From: DAOUJW01 sp034421015
Lineage (GTDB): Bacteria; Chloroflexota; Dehalococcoidia; Lucifugimonadales; UBA2985
Direction of reading: 5' to 3'
Assembly: GCA_034421015.1 (NCBI GenBank)
Contig: DAOUKT010000037.1
Location: 122,483 to 186,482, forward strand
DNA: 64,000 nucleotides
Part shown: one piece after another, positions 49,589 to 58,625 of the stretch
How positions within the stretch are numbered: position 1 is the stretch's first letter
Layout of the letters: each line of letters starts with the position of its first letter
Made by a program: the position numbers and the translations under genes
The notes under the pieces: generated by a model
The model's database searches: none
Seen by the model: the letters and a program-made list of their open reading frames with translations, nothing else
What the model was told of the DNA's origin: nothing

Positions 49589-51451
49589 ATGTACGTTGCA
49601 GGCACGGCAGGACACGTAGACCACGGCAAGTCAACCCTGGTACAGGCCCTCACCGGGATAGACCCCGACCGCCTGCGCGAGGAGAAGGAACGCGGCCTCA
49701 CAATAGAGCTGGGCTTTGCCTGGCTCACCCTGCCCAGCGGCCGGGAGGTCAGCATTGTGGACGTGCCCGGCCACGAGCGGTTCATCAAGAACATGCTGGC
49801 CGGCGTGGGCGCAATTGACCTGGCAATGCTGGTGGTCGCCGCCAACGAGTCGGTCATGCCCCAGACCCGTGAGCACCTGGCCATCCTTGACTTGCTGCGG
49901 GTGAGGCGCGGGCTCGCCGTCATCACCAAGAAGGACCTGGTTGACGAAGAGATGGTGGAGCTTGTTATGGCGGAGGTCGAGGACGTTCTCAAGGGAACCA
50001 CACTGGAGGGCGCGCCGATGGTCCCGGTCTCCGCCGTGACCGGGGACGGCCTGCCGGACCTGCTCAGCGCCCTGGACGAAATGCTGGAGGCCACCGAGAC
50101 CCGCAAGGACTCCGGGAGGCCCCGCCTGTCAGTCGACCGCACTTTCACGATGCCCGGATTCGGGACGGTGGTCACCGGCACACTGATCGACGGCTCCCTG
50201 TCCGTTGGCCAGGAAGTGGAGATACTGCCCTCCGGCAGGGTGTCCCGCATCCGGGGACTCCAGAGCCACCGACAGAAGGTAGAGACGGCAGCCCCCGGCA
50301 GACGGCTGGCGGTCAACCTGTCCGGGATCTCCCACGACGAAATCGACCGCGGCGAGGTGCTCACCATACCTCGCTGGCTCAGGCCCACCATTGCCTTGGA
50401 CGTCCGCCTCCAGCTGTTGCCGGACGCCCCAAGGGCTCTCAAGCACAACCGGCCCGTGACCTTCCACTCCGGCTCCCGGGAGGCCGGCGCCAGGGTGCGA
50501 CTCCTTGAGGTCGAGGAGGTGCAGCCGGGCGAGGAGACCTGGGCGCAGGTGCGGCTGGACAGCCCAATGCCTCTGGTCAAGGGTGACTACTTCGTCATAC
50601 GCTCGTCGGACGCTACGATGGGCGGCGGCACGGTGGTGGAGCCCCACGCCAAGCGCCACCGTCGCCGCCACGCTCCGACTCTGGAGCGTTTGGAGGTCAT
50701 GGAGCGCGGGTCTGAAGAGGATGTGCTGCTGCAGACGTTGCAGTCGGCTGAGCCGTGCGACCTGCAGACGCTGGCAAACCGGGCCGGAATGGCCGAAGTG
50801 GACGTTCGCGCTCTCATCGACAGGCTGGTCTCGGAGGCGCGGGCGCTGACCCTTGGCGGCTTGGAGTCTTCTGCGAGGGCCCTCATCTACTCATCTGATG
50901 GCTGGGCCGCCCTGTCGCGCAGGGCGCGAGGCGTGCTGGACACCTACCATCGGGAGAGACCCCTGCGCGTCGGAGTCCAGAAAGAGGAGCTTCGGAGCCG
51001 ACTGAACCTGACGGCGCAGCAGTTCGCCCTCGCGCTCCCACGGCTCGTGGAGGACGACGTGGTGTCGGAGGAGAGCAACCTCGTGCGGCTGCCGCATCAC
51101 AGCATAGCCCTCAGCGAGGCGCAGAAGGCCGGAATCGAGTCGTACCTGGCATCCCTGCGCTCCAACCCCTACTCCCCCCCAACGGACGCGACACTCTCTG
51201 ACGACCTCCTGAATCTCCTGGTGGACGAGGGCCGGGTGGTCAAGCTGAACGACTCCGTGGTGTACGACGCCGGGGCCTACGAGGAGATGGTGGAGGCCGT
51301 TGTGTCCACCATCAAGGAGGAGGGTAAGATCAACGTGGGCCAGGTGCGTGACCGGTTCCAGACCAGTCGCAAGTACGCCCTGTCCCTGCTGGAGCACCTG
51401 GACCAGCAGCGCATCACCCGCCGGGTCGGCGACGACCGGGTGCTGAGGTAG
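49589..51451 (+). CDS. selB: Selenocysteine-specific elongation factor SelB
   Basis: Delivers selenocysteinyl-tRNA to UGA codons followed by a SECIS hairpin. The EF-Tu-like G domain starts MYVAGTAGHVDHGKSTLVQALTG (P-loop 8-15), then ERGLTIELGFAWL, DVPGHERFIKNML and TKKDLVD. Domains II-III follow (TMPGFGTVVTGTLIDGSL, GDYFVIRSSDATMGGGTVVEP). The C-terminal part (about 370-620) is a chain of winged helices that bind SECIS RNA. At 620 aa it has full SelB length. ATG 49589 is taken because it begins the G domain directly. selA, selD and selC are not in the window. Confidence 0.93.
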   Translation: MYVAGTAGHVDHGKSTLVQALTGIDPDRLREEKERGLTIELGFAWLTLPSGREVSIVDVPGHERFIKNMLAGVGAIDLAMLVVAANESVMPQTREHLAILDLLRVRRGLAVITKKDLVDEEMVELVMAEVEDVLKGTTLEGAPMVPVSAVTGDGLPDLLSALDEMLEATETRKDSGRPRLSVDRTFTMPGFGTVVTGTLIDGSLSVGQEVEILPSGRVSRIRGLQSHRQKVETAAPGRRLAVNLSGISHDEIDRGEVLTIPRWLRPTIALDVRLQLLPDAPRALKHNRPVTFHSGSREAGARVRLLEVEEVQPGEETWAQVRLDSPMPLVKGDYFVIRSSDATMGGGTVVEPHAKRHRRRHAPTLERLEVMERGSEEDVLLQTLQSAEPCDLQTLANRAGMAEVDVRALIDRLVSEARALTLGGLESSARALIYSSDGWAALSRRARGVLDTYHRERPLRVGVQKEELRSRLNLTAQQFALALPRLVEDDVVSEESNLVRLPHHSIALSEAQKAGIESYLASLRSNPYSPPTDATLSDDLLNLLVDEGRVVKLNDSVVYDAGAYEEMVEAVVSTIKEEGKINVGQVRDRFQTSRKYALSLLEHLDQQRITRRVGDDRVLR

Positions 51452-51494
51452 GCTGCGTCATGACAAGATGTAGCTCAAGACGGGACACCGCGAG

Positions 51495-51589
51495 CCCGCT
51501 CATCCTGAGCTTGTCGAAGGAAATGAGCGGGTTTCAATGCACCAATCTTTCGCCCGCTCAAATGGTTCGACAGGCTCACCATGAGCGGG
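51495..51589. repeat. Inverted pair of dispersed palindromic repeats
   Basis: Unit 51495-51531 (CCCGCTCATCCTGAGC ... AAATGAGCGGG) and unit 51553-51589 (CCCGCTCAAATGGTTCGACA ... CATGAGCGGG). The second is the inverse of the unit at 10059-10095. They lie in the selB-nurA gap, which holds no gene. Confidence 0.8.
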
Positions 51590-51607
51590 CTAGCTGTGGC
51601 GTTGCCT

Positions 51608-51635
51608 TTGTCGACCAATTTGCTGACTGTACAAT
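51608..51635 (+). promoter_or_regulatory. Probable promoter of nurA-herA
   Basis: TTGTCG (51608-51613), a 16-bp spacer and TACAAT (51630-51635) lie 26 bp before the nurA ATG. GAGG precedes the ATG by 8 nt. This is the only promoter-like match in the gap outside the repeats. Confidence 0.5.
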
Positions 51636-51660
51636 GTCAAAGCGATTCCGAGGATAGCCA

Positions 51661-52869
51661 ATGTCTCTGGACCTGCATAGAGTCGCCGGCCAGATTGAAG
51701 CGGCCGCTTCCACTCTCAGCGTTGAGGCCGCCGACAGAGACACCCGCCTGCAGCGCGCCCTGAACGTTCTCACAACGGCCAGTCCCGGGCAGCTGGAGGA
51801 GAAACGCCAGCTGAGCAGGGCCACGTTCCTCATCCCCGCGCTCGCGGACTCGATTTCAGCACGCCACCCCTGCCCTGCACTTCCGGCAAGCTACGCCGCC
51901 CTGGCCGTCGACGGCTCACACATCGACGTGGACAGGCACCTGCCGGTGCAGTGCTTCCTCATAAACATCGGCAGGGTGCGCATCCGGTACGGCAACAGCC
52001 CCGGGGCGTGGCTGGACAGCCAGCCGCAGCTTTACGCAGGCGACGACAGCCTGCACGTCTTTGAGCCGGGTGGCAACCGGTACAGGCCCCTGGAGGGAAC
52101 GCTGCTGGGCGCGATGCGCGCCGTCGAAGAGCTGCGCGCCCTGGCCGCCCTGGCAGAGGAGTCCGACCCGGACGTCCCAACGATCGCTCTTATTGACGGC
52201 TCACTTATTTTGTGGGGGCTTGCCGGTCAGGCACACCCGGACTTTGTTCGGAGCGCGCTGCTGGAGGACCAGTTCCTGCCCGCTATGGAGGAGATCAGGG
52301 ATCTGGCCCGCACAAGGCCCCTGGCCCTGGCCTCCTACATCAGCTTGCCCCGCAGCACGGAGGTGGTCAACGCCCTGCGACTGGACTCCGGCCTGTGCCA
52401 CTACGAGGCCGCCAACTGCGACATGCACTGCCGTATGCTGCGCCCCGGCCAGCGGCCGTGCGACGGCGTCTCCGGCGTCCTGGACCGGGAGTTGTTCGAG
52501 TCCCTGCTGGATGAGGGAGATCGCTCCGACCTGTTCGCCAGCACGTCCTCCATCGTGGAGGGATACTACGGAGACCACAGCGTCCAGTTCTACTATCTCA
52601 ACGCAGGGTCTGAGCTTGCACGGGTTGAGATACCCCGATGGGTGGCGCAAGACGAGGCCCTGGTCGATCTTACTCACGCGTTGCTGATGGACCAATGCCG
52701 CAAGGGGCACGGCTACCCCGTCGCCGTCTCAGAGGCCCACGAGCAGGCCGTCGTGACCGTGGGAGACCGGGAGGAGTTCCGCCTGATCGTGGAGGACGCC
52801 CTTCAGAGGCGGCGCCTGCCCGTATACACGTCGGAGAAGAACCGCTCCAAGAGGACGAAGTGGCTGTGA
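51661..52869 (+). CDS. nurA: NurA-type 5'-3' nuclease
   Basis: A 402-aa NurA-domain nuclease, partner of HerA in DNA end processing. The catalytic signature is AVDGSHIDVDRH (metal Asp about D84), with a second acidic site in TIALIDGSLILWG (about D179). A late histidine is in YPVAVSEAHEQAVVT, as in archaeal NurA. A helical region (about 200-300) lies between. The gene overlaps the next by 4 bp (GTGA), and that one overlaps herA, so the three form one coupled operon. Confidence 0.85.
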   Translation: MSLDLHRVAGQIEAAASTLSVEAADRDTRLQRALNVLTTASPGQLEEKRQLSRATFLIPALADSISARHPCPALPASYAALAVDGSHIDVDRHLPVQCFLINIGRVRIRYGNSPGAWLDSQPQLYAGDDSLHVFEPGGNRYRPLEGTLLGAMRAVEELRALAALAEESDPDVPTIALIDGSLILWGLAGQAHPDFVRSALLEDQFLPAMEEIRDLARTRPLALASYISLPRSTEVVNALRLDSGLCHYEAANCDMHCRMLRPGQRPCDGVSGVLDRELFESLLDEGDRSDLFASTSSIVEGYYGDHSVQFYYLNAGSELARVEIPRWVAQDEALVDLTHALLMDQCRKGHGYPVAVSEAHEQAVVTVGDREEFRLIVEDALQRRRLPVYTSEKNRSKRTKWL

Positions 52870-53453
52870 ACGAGGATCAGCGCTTGGGCGAGGTGGTCGA
52901 GACGTCCACAACGGGCTTCTGGGCGCAGTGCTATCGACTCTACGAAGCTCCTCCACTGGGCGCGTTGGTGCGTACAGGAGGCCCCTGCCCTGCCTACGCC
53001 GTCGTGCACAACGTGGCGACCGAGGGCATAGACAGCTCCCGCAGGCCGGTGGCAAGGGGCGCGGATGAAGCCTCGGAAGAGGACGTCTACAGGAGCAACC
53101 CCCAGCTAACCCAGCTTCTCCGCACCGACTTCCAGGCAGTAATCGTCGGGCACAGGCTGGATGGAGACCTCCGCTACGGCCTGCCGCCGCTGCCTCCCCC
53201 CATCTACGCCTTCGTCTACGCCTGCGGCTCCGACGAGGTGCTGCGGTTCACGTCCAGCCCCGACTTCCTACGGCCACTGGCGGCGTCGGGTATCCCGGCC
53301 CTGGAGGAGGTGGTTGCCGCCTGCCTGAGCCTCGCCGTCGAGGCCCGGACCGACTCCACCGCCTTCCTGGTGGAGGCCGGCAAGCAGCTGATGGGCGTTC
53401 TGCCGGGCGAGTTCCGCAGGGTCGAGGCCATTCTCATAAGGGCGTCCCGCTGA
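52866..53453 (+). CDS. Unknown protein between nurA and herA
   Basis: A 195-aa protein starting at GTG 52866 (GTG 52860 is an alternative with a closer GAGGA site). It begins RLGEVVETSTTGFWAQCYRLYEAPPLGALV, an HAS-barrel-like start also found at HerA N-termini. The middle is acidic (DEASEEDVYRSNPQL), and the C-terminal half is helical (FLRPLAASGIPALEEVVAACLSLAVEA ... GKQLMGVLPGEFRRVEAIL). It may be an adaptor for the NurA-HerA complex. Family not named with confidence. Its stop and the herA start overlap (TGATG). Confidence 0.65.
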   Translation: MNEDQRLGEVVETSTTGFWAQCYRLYEAPPLGALVRTGGPCPAYAVVHNVATEGIDSSRRPVARGADEASEEDVYRSNPQLTQLLRTDFQAVIVGHRLDGDLRYGLPPLPPPIYAFVYACGSDEVLRFTSSPDFLRPLAASGIPALEEVVAACLSLAVEARTDSTAFLVEAGKQLMGVLPGEFRRVEAILIRASR

Positions 53454-55081
53454 TGGAGACCCACAGCTCCGGTCGATACCTGGGCATGGTCGTGGGAGGC
53501 TCCCTGAGCCGGGGAATCGACGTGCGGCTGGCCACGCAGTCCAGGGTCGAGGAGATGGCCCTGGGCCAGCACGTGGTGATCCAGGGGAGCAGCCGGCGGT
53601 TCTTCGGGGTTATCACCGACATCGCGCTGGAGTCCTCGGACGAGTCGCTACGTGGAAACCCGCCCGACCTGTCAAACCCGGTTGTGGCGCAGGTGGTCGC
53701 CGACACGGCCACGTATGCGACCCTTCGCGTCCTGCCCATGCTCGCGCTGGAAGGTACGACGGCCGCCGACGGCCCGTCGCCCGCCAAGACCGTGCCTCCG
53801 CACTTCGCCCCAGTGCACCTGGCATCTGAGGAGGACATCCAGATGGTCTTCGGAGCGGAGGACCATCGACACTTCTGGGTTGGCAACCCCCTGGACATGG
53901 AGACCCGGGTGTGCCTGGACCTGGAGGAGTTCGTCAAGCGCTCCAATGGCGTGTTCGGCAAGAGCGGCACGGGCAAGAGCTTCCTCACCCGGCTGCTGCT
54001 GGCGGGCATTCTCCAGAAGAGCGCGGCCGTCAACCTGGTCTTTGACATGGAGAGCGAGTACGGCTGGATGGGCACGTCCGAGGGCGCGGGCACGGTCAAG
54101 GGCATCAAGCAGCTCTTTCCGTCCCAGGTCAGCGTCTTCTCACTGGACGAGGAGCAGGGCCGCAGGCGGGGCGTCTCGCCCGACTACCTGATACGGGTGG
54201 GCTTCAACCAGATCACGCCTGAGGACATAGACCTGCTCCGGGAGACCTTCAACCTGTCGGAGGTGGCCGCGGACGCTGCCCACGTGCTGGCGAACCACTT
54301 CGGGCAGGAGCGATGGCTGCGAAGCTTCCTTGAACTGGGCGGACCGGACCTGCGAGACCTGGCCAGCAATATCAATGTCAACGAGAGGGCCCTGTCCACC
54401 CTTCACAACCGGCTCAGCAGGCTGCGCCGCTTCCACTTCATCACCGAGAGGGAGTCCGAGGAGTCGGTGGAGGAGATACTTCGCAACCTGGACAGGGGCA
54501 TCCACGTTGTGGTGGAGTTCGGGCGGTACAGGCACGAGCTTTCGGCCTACATGCTGGTCGCCAACCTGCTCACGCGCCGCATCCACGAGCGATACGTGAG
54601 GCGCAAGGAGGAGGCAATGGGCGACTCGTCCCAGGAGCCGCGCCCGCTGGTGATCACCATTGAGGAGGCGCACAGGTTCCTCAGCCCCGGGGTCGCGTCC
54701 CAAACAACCTTCGGGAACATCGCAAGGGAGATGCGCAAGTACAACGTGACGCTGCTGGTGGTCGACCAGCGGCCCAGCGGGATTGAGGATGAGGTCATGA
54801 GCCAGCTTGGCACTAAGCTGACCTGCCTCCTGGACAACGAGCGGGACGTGGACGCGGTGACGGCGGGCGTGTCCGGGGCCAGGGAGCTGCGGTCTGTGCT
54901 GAGCAAGCTGGAGAGCAAGCAGCAGTCGCTTATATTCGGGCACTCGGTGCCAATGCCCATTGTGGTCAAGGTGCGAGACTACGGCACCAACGAGTCCTAC
55001 AGGGAGCTGGGCTTCAGAGAGGCGTCAGATATGCGGCGGGAGATGGAGCGTGACGCCAGCGACCTGTTCGGCGGGCGGTGA
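53453..55081 (+). CDS. herA: HerA-type DNA translocase
   Basis: A 542-aa FtsK/HerA-family hexameric ATPase that drives DNA into NurA. An N-terminal HAS-barrel (about 5-100) begins GRYLGMVVGGSLSRGIDVRL. Walker A is GKSGTGKS (169-176) inside NGVFGKSGTGKSFLTRLLLAGIL. Walker B is PLVITIEEAHRFLS, and a sensor/arginine-finger region is LLVVDQRPSGIEDEVMSQLGTKLTCLLDNERDVD. The end RDLFGG-like tail (DASDLFGGR) completes it. Length is typical. It is the third gene of the nurA operon. Confidence 0.9.
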   Translation: METHSSGRYLGMVVGGSLSRGIDVRLATQSRVEEMALGQHVVIQGSSRRFFGVITDIALESSDESLRGNPPDLSNPVVAQVVADTATYATLRVLPMLALEGTTAADGPSPAKTVPPHFAPVHLASEEDIQMVFGAEDHRHFWVGNPLDMETRVCLDLEEFVKRSNGVFGKSGTGKSFLTRLLLAGILQKSAAVNLVFDMESEYGWMGTSEGAGTVKGIKQLFPSQVSVFSLDEEQGRRRGVSPDYLIRVGFNQITPEDIDLLRETFNLSEVAADAAHVLANHFGQERWLRSFLELGGPDLRDLASNINVNERALSTLHNRLSRLRRFHFITERESEESVEEILRNLDRGIHVVVEFGRYRHELSAYMLVANLLTRRIHERYVRRKEEAMGDSSQEPRPLVITIEEAHRFLSPGVASQTTFGNIAREMRKYNVTLLVVDQRPSGIEDEVMSQLGTKLTCLLDNERDVDAVTAGVSGARELRSVLSKLESKQQSLIFGHSVPMPIVVKVRDYGTNESYRELGFREASDMRREMERDASDLFGGR

Positions 55082-55119
55082 TACCAACAACTATGCCCTG
55101 GAGCCCGTGACAAGTGACA

Positions 55120-55788
55120 TCAACCCCAGATATCTTCCTTTGATTCCCAGTAATCCTTCACAGAATTGAATCGCTCGATCCTGTCATGGATTTTCTCGAT
55201 CTCCTTTGGGTAGAACTCGTTCATCACCTCACATAGCTTCAGCATCCACAGCTTCCTTGAGTATCCATCCATCACGTGAATGTAGTTGGAGTTCGCTATT
55301 TGGATCTGGCCCCAACCCAACGCTCCTACTGTTAGACACTCCCAGTCCAAGAATTCAATAGGTGAGAACATTACTTCAGATGCGGTGATTGTTGTACCTT
55401 CAATGGAATACTTTATGAGAATAAGCGAGAAGACGTTTGCATCCGATTCATAAAATCTTGTCAGGCGCTCCACCGAAGTGAGGTTAGGCATATTGAATCT
55501 CGTATCTTCCCGGTGAGTCTTGACATCGACCACGGAATAAAACCCCTCCTTATCCGTAAATGCCAAGTCAGCCATTGCACGACGTGCAAAATCGCTTGAA
55601 TACTCCTTGCACCAATCCCCTAGAAATACATCAAACCCCTCGGATACCAAGGATTCAAGAGCATCGCCAGCGGCTCTAGTGCTCTGGGCCGACATTGGCG
55701 AGATGATATTGCTTGAGGAGTTGATATACTCCTTTATGCTCGAGGCTACTTGTCGGTAGTGGCCGTCGTAGTAGAAGCTTGATCTCAT
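55120..55788 (-). CDS. Type II restriction endonuclease (PD-(D/E)XK)
   Basis: A 222-aa protein coupled to the methyltransferase gene by a 4-bp ATGA overlap, the classical R-M order M then R. The nuclease core is MADLAFTDKEGFYSVVDVKTH: D74, D88 and K90, with an upstream E45 (ALESL). The residue numbers are close to those of EcoRV (E45, D74, D90, K92), though no overall similarity is claimed. The C-terminal half contains a helical region (LWMLKLCEVMNEFYPKEIEKIHDRIERF). Recognition site unknown. The pair is AT-rich, suggesting transfer. Confidence 0.8.
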   Translation of the reverse strand: MRSSFYYDGHYRQVASSIKEYINSSSNIISPMSAQSTRAAGDALESLVSEGFDVFLGDWCKEYSSDFARRAMADLAFTDKEGFYSVVDVKTHREDTRFNMPNLTSVERLTRFYESDANVFSLILIKYSIEGTTITASEVMFSPIEFLDWECLTVGALGWGQIQIANSNYIHVMDGYSRKLWMLKLCEVMNEFYPKEIEKIHDRIERFNSVKDYWESKEDIWG

Positions 55789-56759
55789 GGGAACAGAACC
55801 GCTTGGCGTCCGCCAAGTCCCGCCTTAGGCTGGTGACCTGGGAGCGAGTTTCTCTCCCAAAATACACCGCCCGAATACCCTTGAATTGACTTATCCCTCC
55901 TTGCAACTCCGACGCGTTTAAGCGCCAAACACAGGTACTCGGCGTTTATATCCACCCCACACCAGTGCCTTAACAGCTTCTCGGCTACGACTGCTGTGGT
56001 ACCACTGCCGAGAAATGGGTCGAACACAAAATCTCCCTCTCTTGAGCTCGCAAGAACGAGCTTCGCAAGAAGTTTCTCTGGTTTCTGAGTGGGGTGAGAG
56101 GTATTTTCTCGCATCGACCAAAAGGGAACTGTTATATCTGTCCAGATGTTCGATGCGTGAGTCAGACGATACTTTTCCTTCTCCTCTTCCTTCCAGTCTT
56201 TCGGTTCACCGTTAACCCGGTAAGGTGCAAGGACTCGGCGTTTTAGCTTCACTGCCTCCGCGTCAAAGAAATACCGATCCGACATTGTGCAGAACCAAAT
56301 GTCTTCGGTGTTGTTTTTCCAGTTCATTCGTGCGCCGCGGCCTTTCTCGCGTTCCCAAGTAATTCTGTTCTGAACATGGAACCGCGATTCCAAAACGGGC
56401 AAAACAAGGGTAGATGTTTTCCAGTCAGAGCAGACGTATACGGTTGCCTCTGGATTTAGCAACGGCACCATAAGGTCAACAAGCTTCTCAAACCAAGAAC
56501 TATACTCGTCGTGTTCTTTTTTCCTGAACAAATTGCCGTTGAAGTCTTTGGTTAGATTGTACGGAGGGTCCAAAATGAGAAGGTCAATGAATCCTGATGG
56601 AAGATATTTGGCTATATCAAAAATATCGCCCTGAACTATCTGCCCATTAAGGTCTTCTAGCGTAACAGCCGATTCCACTCGCATAATGTCACGAGACATC
56701 TGGACAATTTCCTCATCCGTGCATGAGAGCGTTCGATTATTGGGAGCATTTCTCAGCAT
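55785..56759 (-). CDS. DNA adenine/cytosine-N4 methyltransferase, beta class
   Basis: A 324-aa N6-adenine or N4-cytosine methyltransferase with motif order IV then I, i.e. the beta class. Motif IV LILDPPYNLTKDFNG (DPPY 64-67), TWEREKGRGARMNWKNNTEDIWF, HPTQKPEKLLAKLV (222-235) and FDPFLGSGTTAVVAEKL (SAM site, 246-262) are clear. DPPY favours adenine as target. GC is about 42% over 56521-56580 (25/60), far below neighbours. It protects DNA from the coupled endonuclease. Confidence 0.9.
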   Translation of the reverse strand: MLRNAPNNRTLSCTDEEIVQMSRDIMRVESAVTLEDLNGQIVQGDIFDIAKYLPSGFIDLLILDPPYNLTKDFNGNLFRKKEHDEYSSWFEKLVDLMVPLLNPEATVYVCSDWKTSTLVLPVLESRFHVQNRITWEREKGRGARMNWKNNTEDIWFCTMSDRYFFDAEAVKLKRRVLAPYRVNGEPKDWKEEEKEKYRLTHASNIWTDITVPFWSMRENTSHPTQKPEKLLAKLVLASSREGDFVFDPFLGSGTTAVVAEKLLRHWCGVDINAEYLCLALKRVGVARRDKSIQGYSGGVFWERNSLPGHQPKAGLGGRQAVLFP

Positions 56760-56938
56760 GTAACTCTCGTTCGAAACGGCATCATTAGTCAGAATCAGAC
56801 GGCATTCAGAGTGTAGTGCAGCAATGGATGCTTGTAAATGGCGTCTTAGAGAGGTTATTGCATTATGCGGTGGTCGAGGGCTGACCCCTCAAACCGACCC
56901 TATGCGAAGGGCGGTAATCCTTCTGAATTCCGCCTCTG

Positions 56939-56966
56939 TGATATAATCGGCTCCTGGCAAGGAGCC
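56939..56966 (+). promoter_or_regulatory. Extended -10 promoter and leader hairpin of the TfoX-like gene
   Basis: TGATATAAT (56939-56947) is a perfect extended -10. GGCTCCT-GGCA-AGGAGCC (56949-56966), a 7-bp stem, would lie at the very 5' end of the transcript. The rest of the 56760-56997 gap holds nothing recognised. Confidence 0.5.
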
Positions 56967-56997
56967 AGAACAATAGGCCCATAATACAAGCGCAAAA

Positions 56998-57357
56998 ATG
57001 ACCAACGACGCCTCAGTACAGAGTGACCTGGACGCCCTGCTCCTCCCCTGGAGCGAGGTGTCGGCGCGCAGGATGTTCGGAGGCCACGCGTACTTCGTGG
57101 GGGACCGGCTCTTTGCCGTCTACCACAAGGGCGCAGTCGCCGCCAAGCTCCCGGACCCCGGCCGCAAGCAGGCCCTGGACAGCGGGCGCGCCAGGCCATT
57201 CACTCCCCATCCCGGCAGGCCGTTCGGCGAGTGGGTTGAGTTTTCGGTGGAAGAGGCCGGCGGAGTTGAAGCGCTCCTGCCCTGGCTGGAGACGGCATTC
57301 GAGTACGTCAAGATGACCCCGCCAAAGGGCAGAAAGTCGTCCGGGCGATCAGGATGA
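56998..57357 (+). CDS. TfoX N-terminal domain protein
   Basis: A 119-aa protein of the TfoX/Sxy N-terminal family. SARRMFGGHAYFVGDRLFAVYHKGAVAAKLPD is the family core (RRMFGG, then the YFV...LFA strands). GEWVEFSVEEAGGVEALLPWLETAFEYV ends it. The Sxy C-terminal domain is absent. Full-length Sxy regulates competence in some Proteobacteria; what the isolated N-domain does elsewhere is unknown. It overlaps purD by 4 bp (ATGA) and is led by its own extended -10 promoter, so it heads the purD-purE unit. Confidence 0.82.
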   Translation: MTNDASVQSDLDALLLPWSEVSARRMFGGHAYFVGDRLFAVYHKGAVAAKLPDPGRKQALDSGRARPFTPHPGRPFGEWVEFSVEEAGGVEALLPWLETAFEYVKMTPPKGRKSSGRSG

Positions 57358-58625
57358 ATGCCCTTGTCGTGGGTGGCGGAGCGAGGGAGCACGCCATCGC
57401 ATGGAAGCTGCGCCAAAGCCCCCTTGTGAAAGAGCTCTACGTCGCGCCGGGGAATGCCGGGACCGCGGCCATCGCGACCAACCTCCCAATTGCCGACTCC
57501 GATCTGGAGGGACTGGCCCGGGCAGCCAGACAGAACGGCGTCGACCTGACGGTCGTGGGTCCGGAGGCGCCCCTGGCAATGGGCATAGTCGACCACTTCC
57601 AGGCCGCCGGGCTGGCCATATTCGGCCCCACGCAGGCGGCGGCCCGCATCGAGAGCAGCAAGGTCTTCGCCAAGGAGCTGATGCTCAAGTACGGCGTGCC
57701 GACCGGCAGCGCGGAGGTGTTCGACTCCTACGAAGATGCCGAGCGCTACGTCAGGAGGCGCTCCCCTCCCCTGGTGGTCAAGGCGGACGGCCTGGCCGCG
57801 GGAAAGGGTGTTACCGTGGCGGACACCAGGCAGGCGGCCCTCAACGCCCTGCGGGAGTGCATGGTCGACCGCGTCTTCGGCCCGTCCGGCGACCGCGTCC
57901 TTGTGGAGGAGTGCCTACGTGGTCGAGAGGTCAGCGTGTTCGCGTTCGTGGACGGCGATACGGTGTCGCCGCTGGTGGCCGCCTGCGACTACAAGCGCGC
58001 CCACGACGGCGACCGCGGCCCCAACACCGGCGGCATGGGGGCCTACAGCCCCCCTGAGTTCTGGAACGCCGATCTTGAACGCAAGGTAATGGACACCATC
58101 ATGGAGCCGGTGGCCCGCGCCCTGGCGATGGAGGGGTGTCCCTACAGGGGAGTTCTGTACGGCGGCCTGATCCTCACCGACGACGGCCCCAAGATCATTG
58201 AATTCAACTGCAGGCTGGGAGACCCGGAGGCGCAGGCGCTGCTGCCCCGGCTGTCGTCGGACCTGGCTAAGATACTCGTCGCCGTGGTTGATGGCAGGCT
58301 AAGCGAAACCACAATAGAGTGGTCAAGCGACGCCTGCGTAGGCGTGGCGGTGGCGTCCGGGGGTTATCCAGCCGGCTACGAGACCGGGTTTCCCATTTCC
58401 GGCCTTTCCCAGGCCGGAGAGACGGCGCAGGTCTTCCACGCCGCCACGCGGCTGGCCGATGACGGCGCCGGGGCCGTGACCTCCGGCGGCCGCGTGCTGA
58501 CCGTCGTGGGCAAGGGGTCGAGCTTGGCGGAGGCCCGAGAGCGGGCCTACAATAGTGTCGAAAACATAAGCTTTGCAGGCGGCTTCTACAGAAGGGATAT
58601 TGCCGCCGGAACAGGAGTTGAGTAA
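57354..58625 (+). CDS. purD: Phosphoribosylamine-glycine ligase
   Basis: Second step of purine synthesis. The N-terminal Rossmann-like domain has VVGGGAREHAIAWKL, then VGPEAPLAMGIVDHF. ATP-grasp motifs are ESSKVFAKELM, LVVKADGLAAGKGVTVAD, LVEECLRGREVSVFAFVDG, NTGGMGAYSP and FNCRLGDPEAQALLPRL. Length 423 aa is standard. The start overlaps the TfoX-like gene and the stop overlaps purE by one base (TAATG). Confidence 0.97.
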   Translation: MNALVVGGGAREHAIAWKLRQSPLVKELYVAPGNAGTAAIATNLPIADSDLEGLARAARQNGVDLTVVGPEAPLAMGIVDHFQAAGLAIFGPTQAAARIESSKVFAKELMLKYGVPTGSAEVFDSYEDAERYVRRRSPPLVVKADGLAAGKGVTVADTRQAALNALRECMVDRVFGPSGDRVLVEECLRGREVSVFAFVDGDTVSPLVAACDYKRAHDGDRGPNTGGMGAYSPPEFWNADLERKVMDTIMEPVARALAMEGCPYRGVLYGGLILTDDGPKIIEFNCRLGDPEAQALLPRLSSDLAKILVAVVDGRLSETTIEWSSDACVGVAVASGGYPAGYETGFPISGLSQAGETAQVFHAATRLADDGAGAVTSGGRVLTVVGKGSSLAEARERAYNSVENISFAGGFYRRDIAAGTGVE

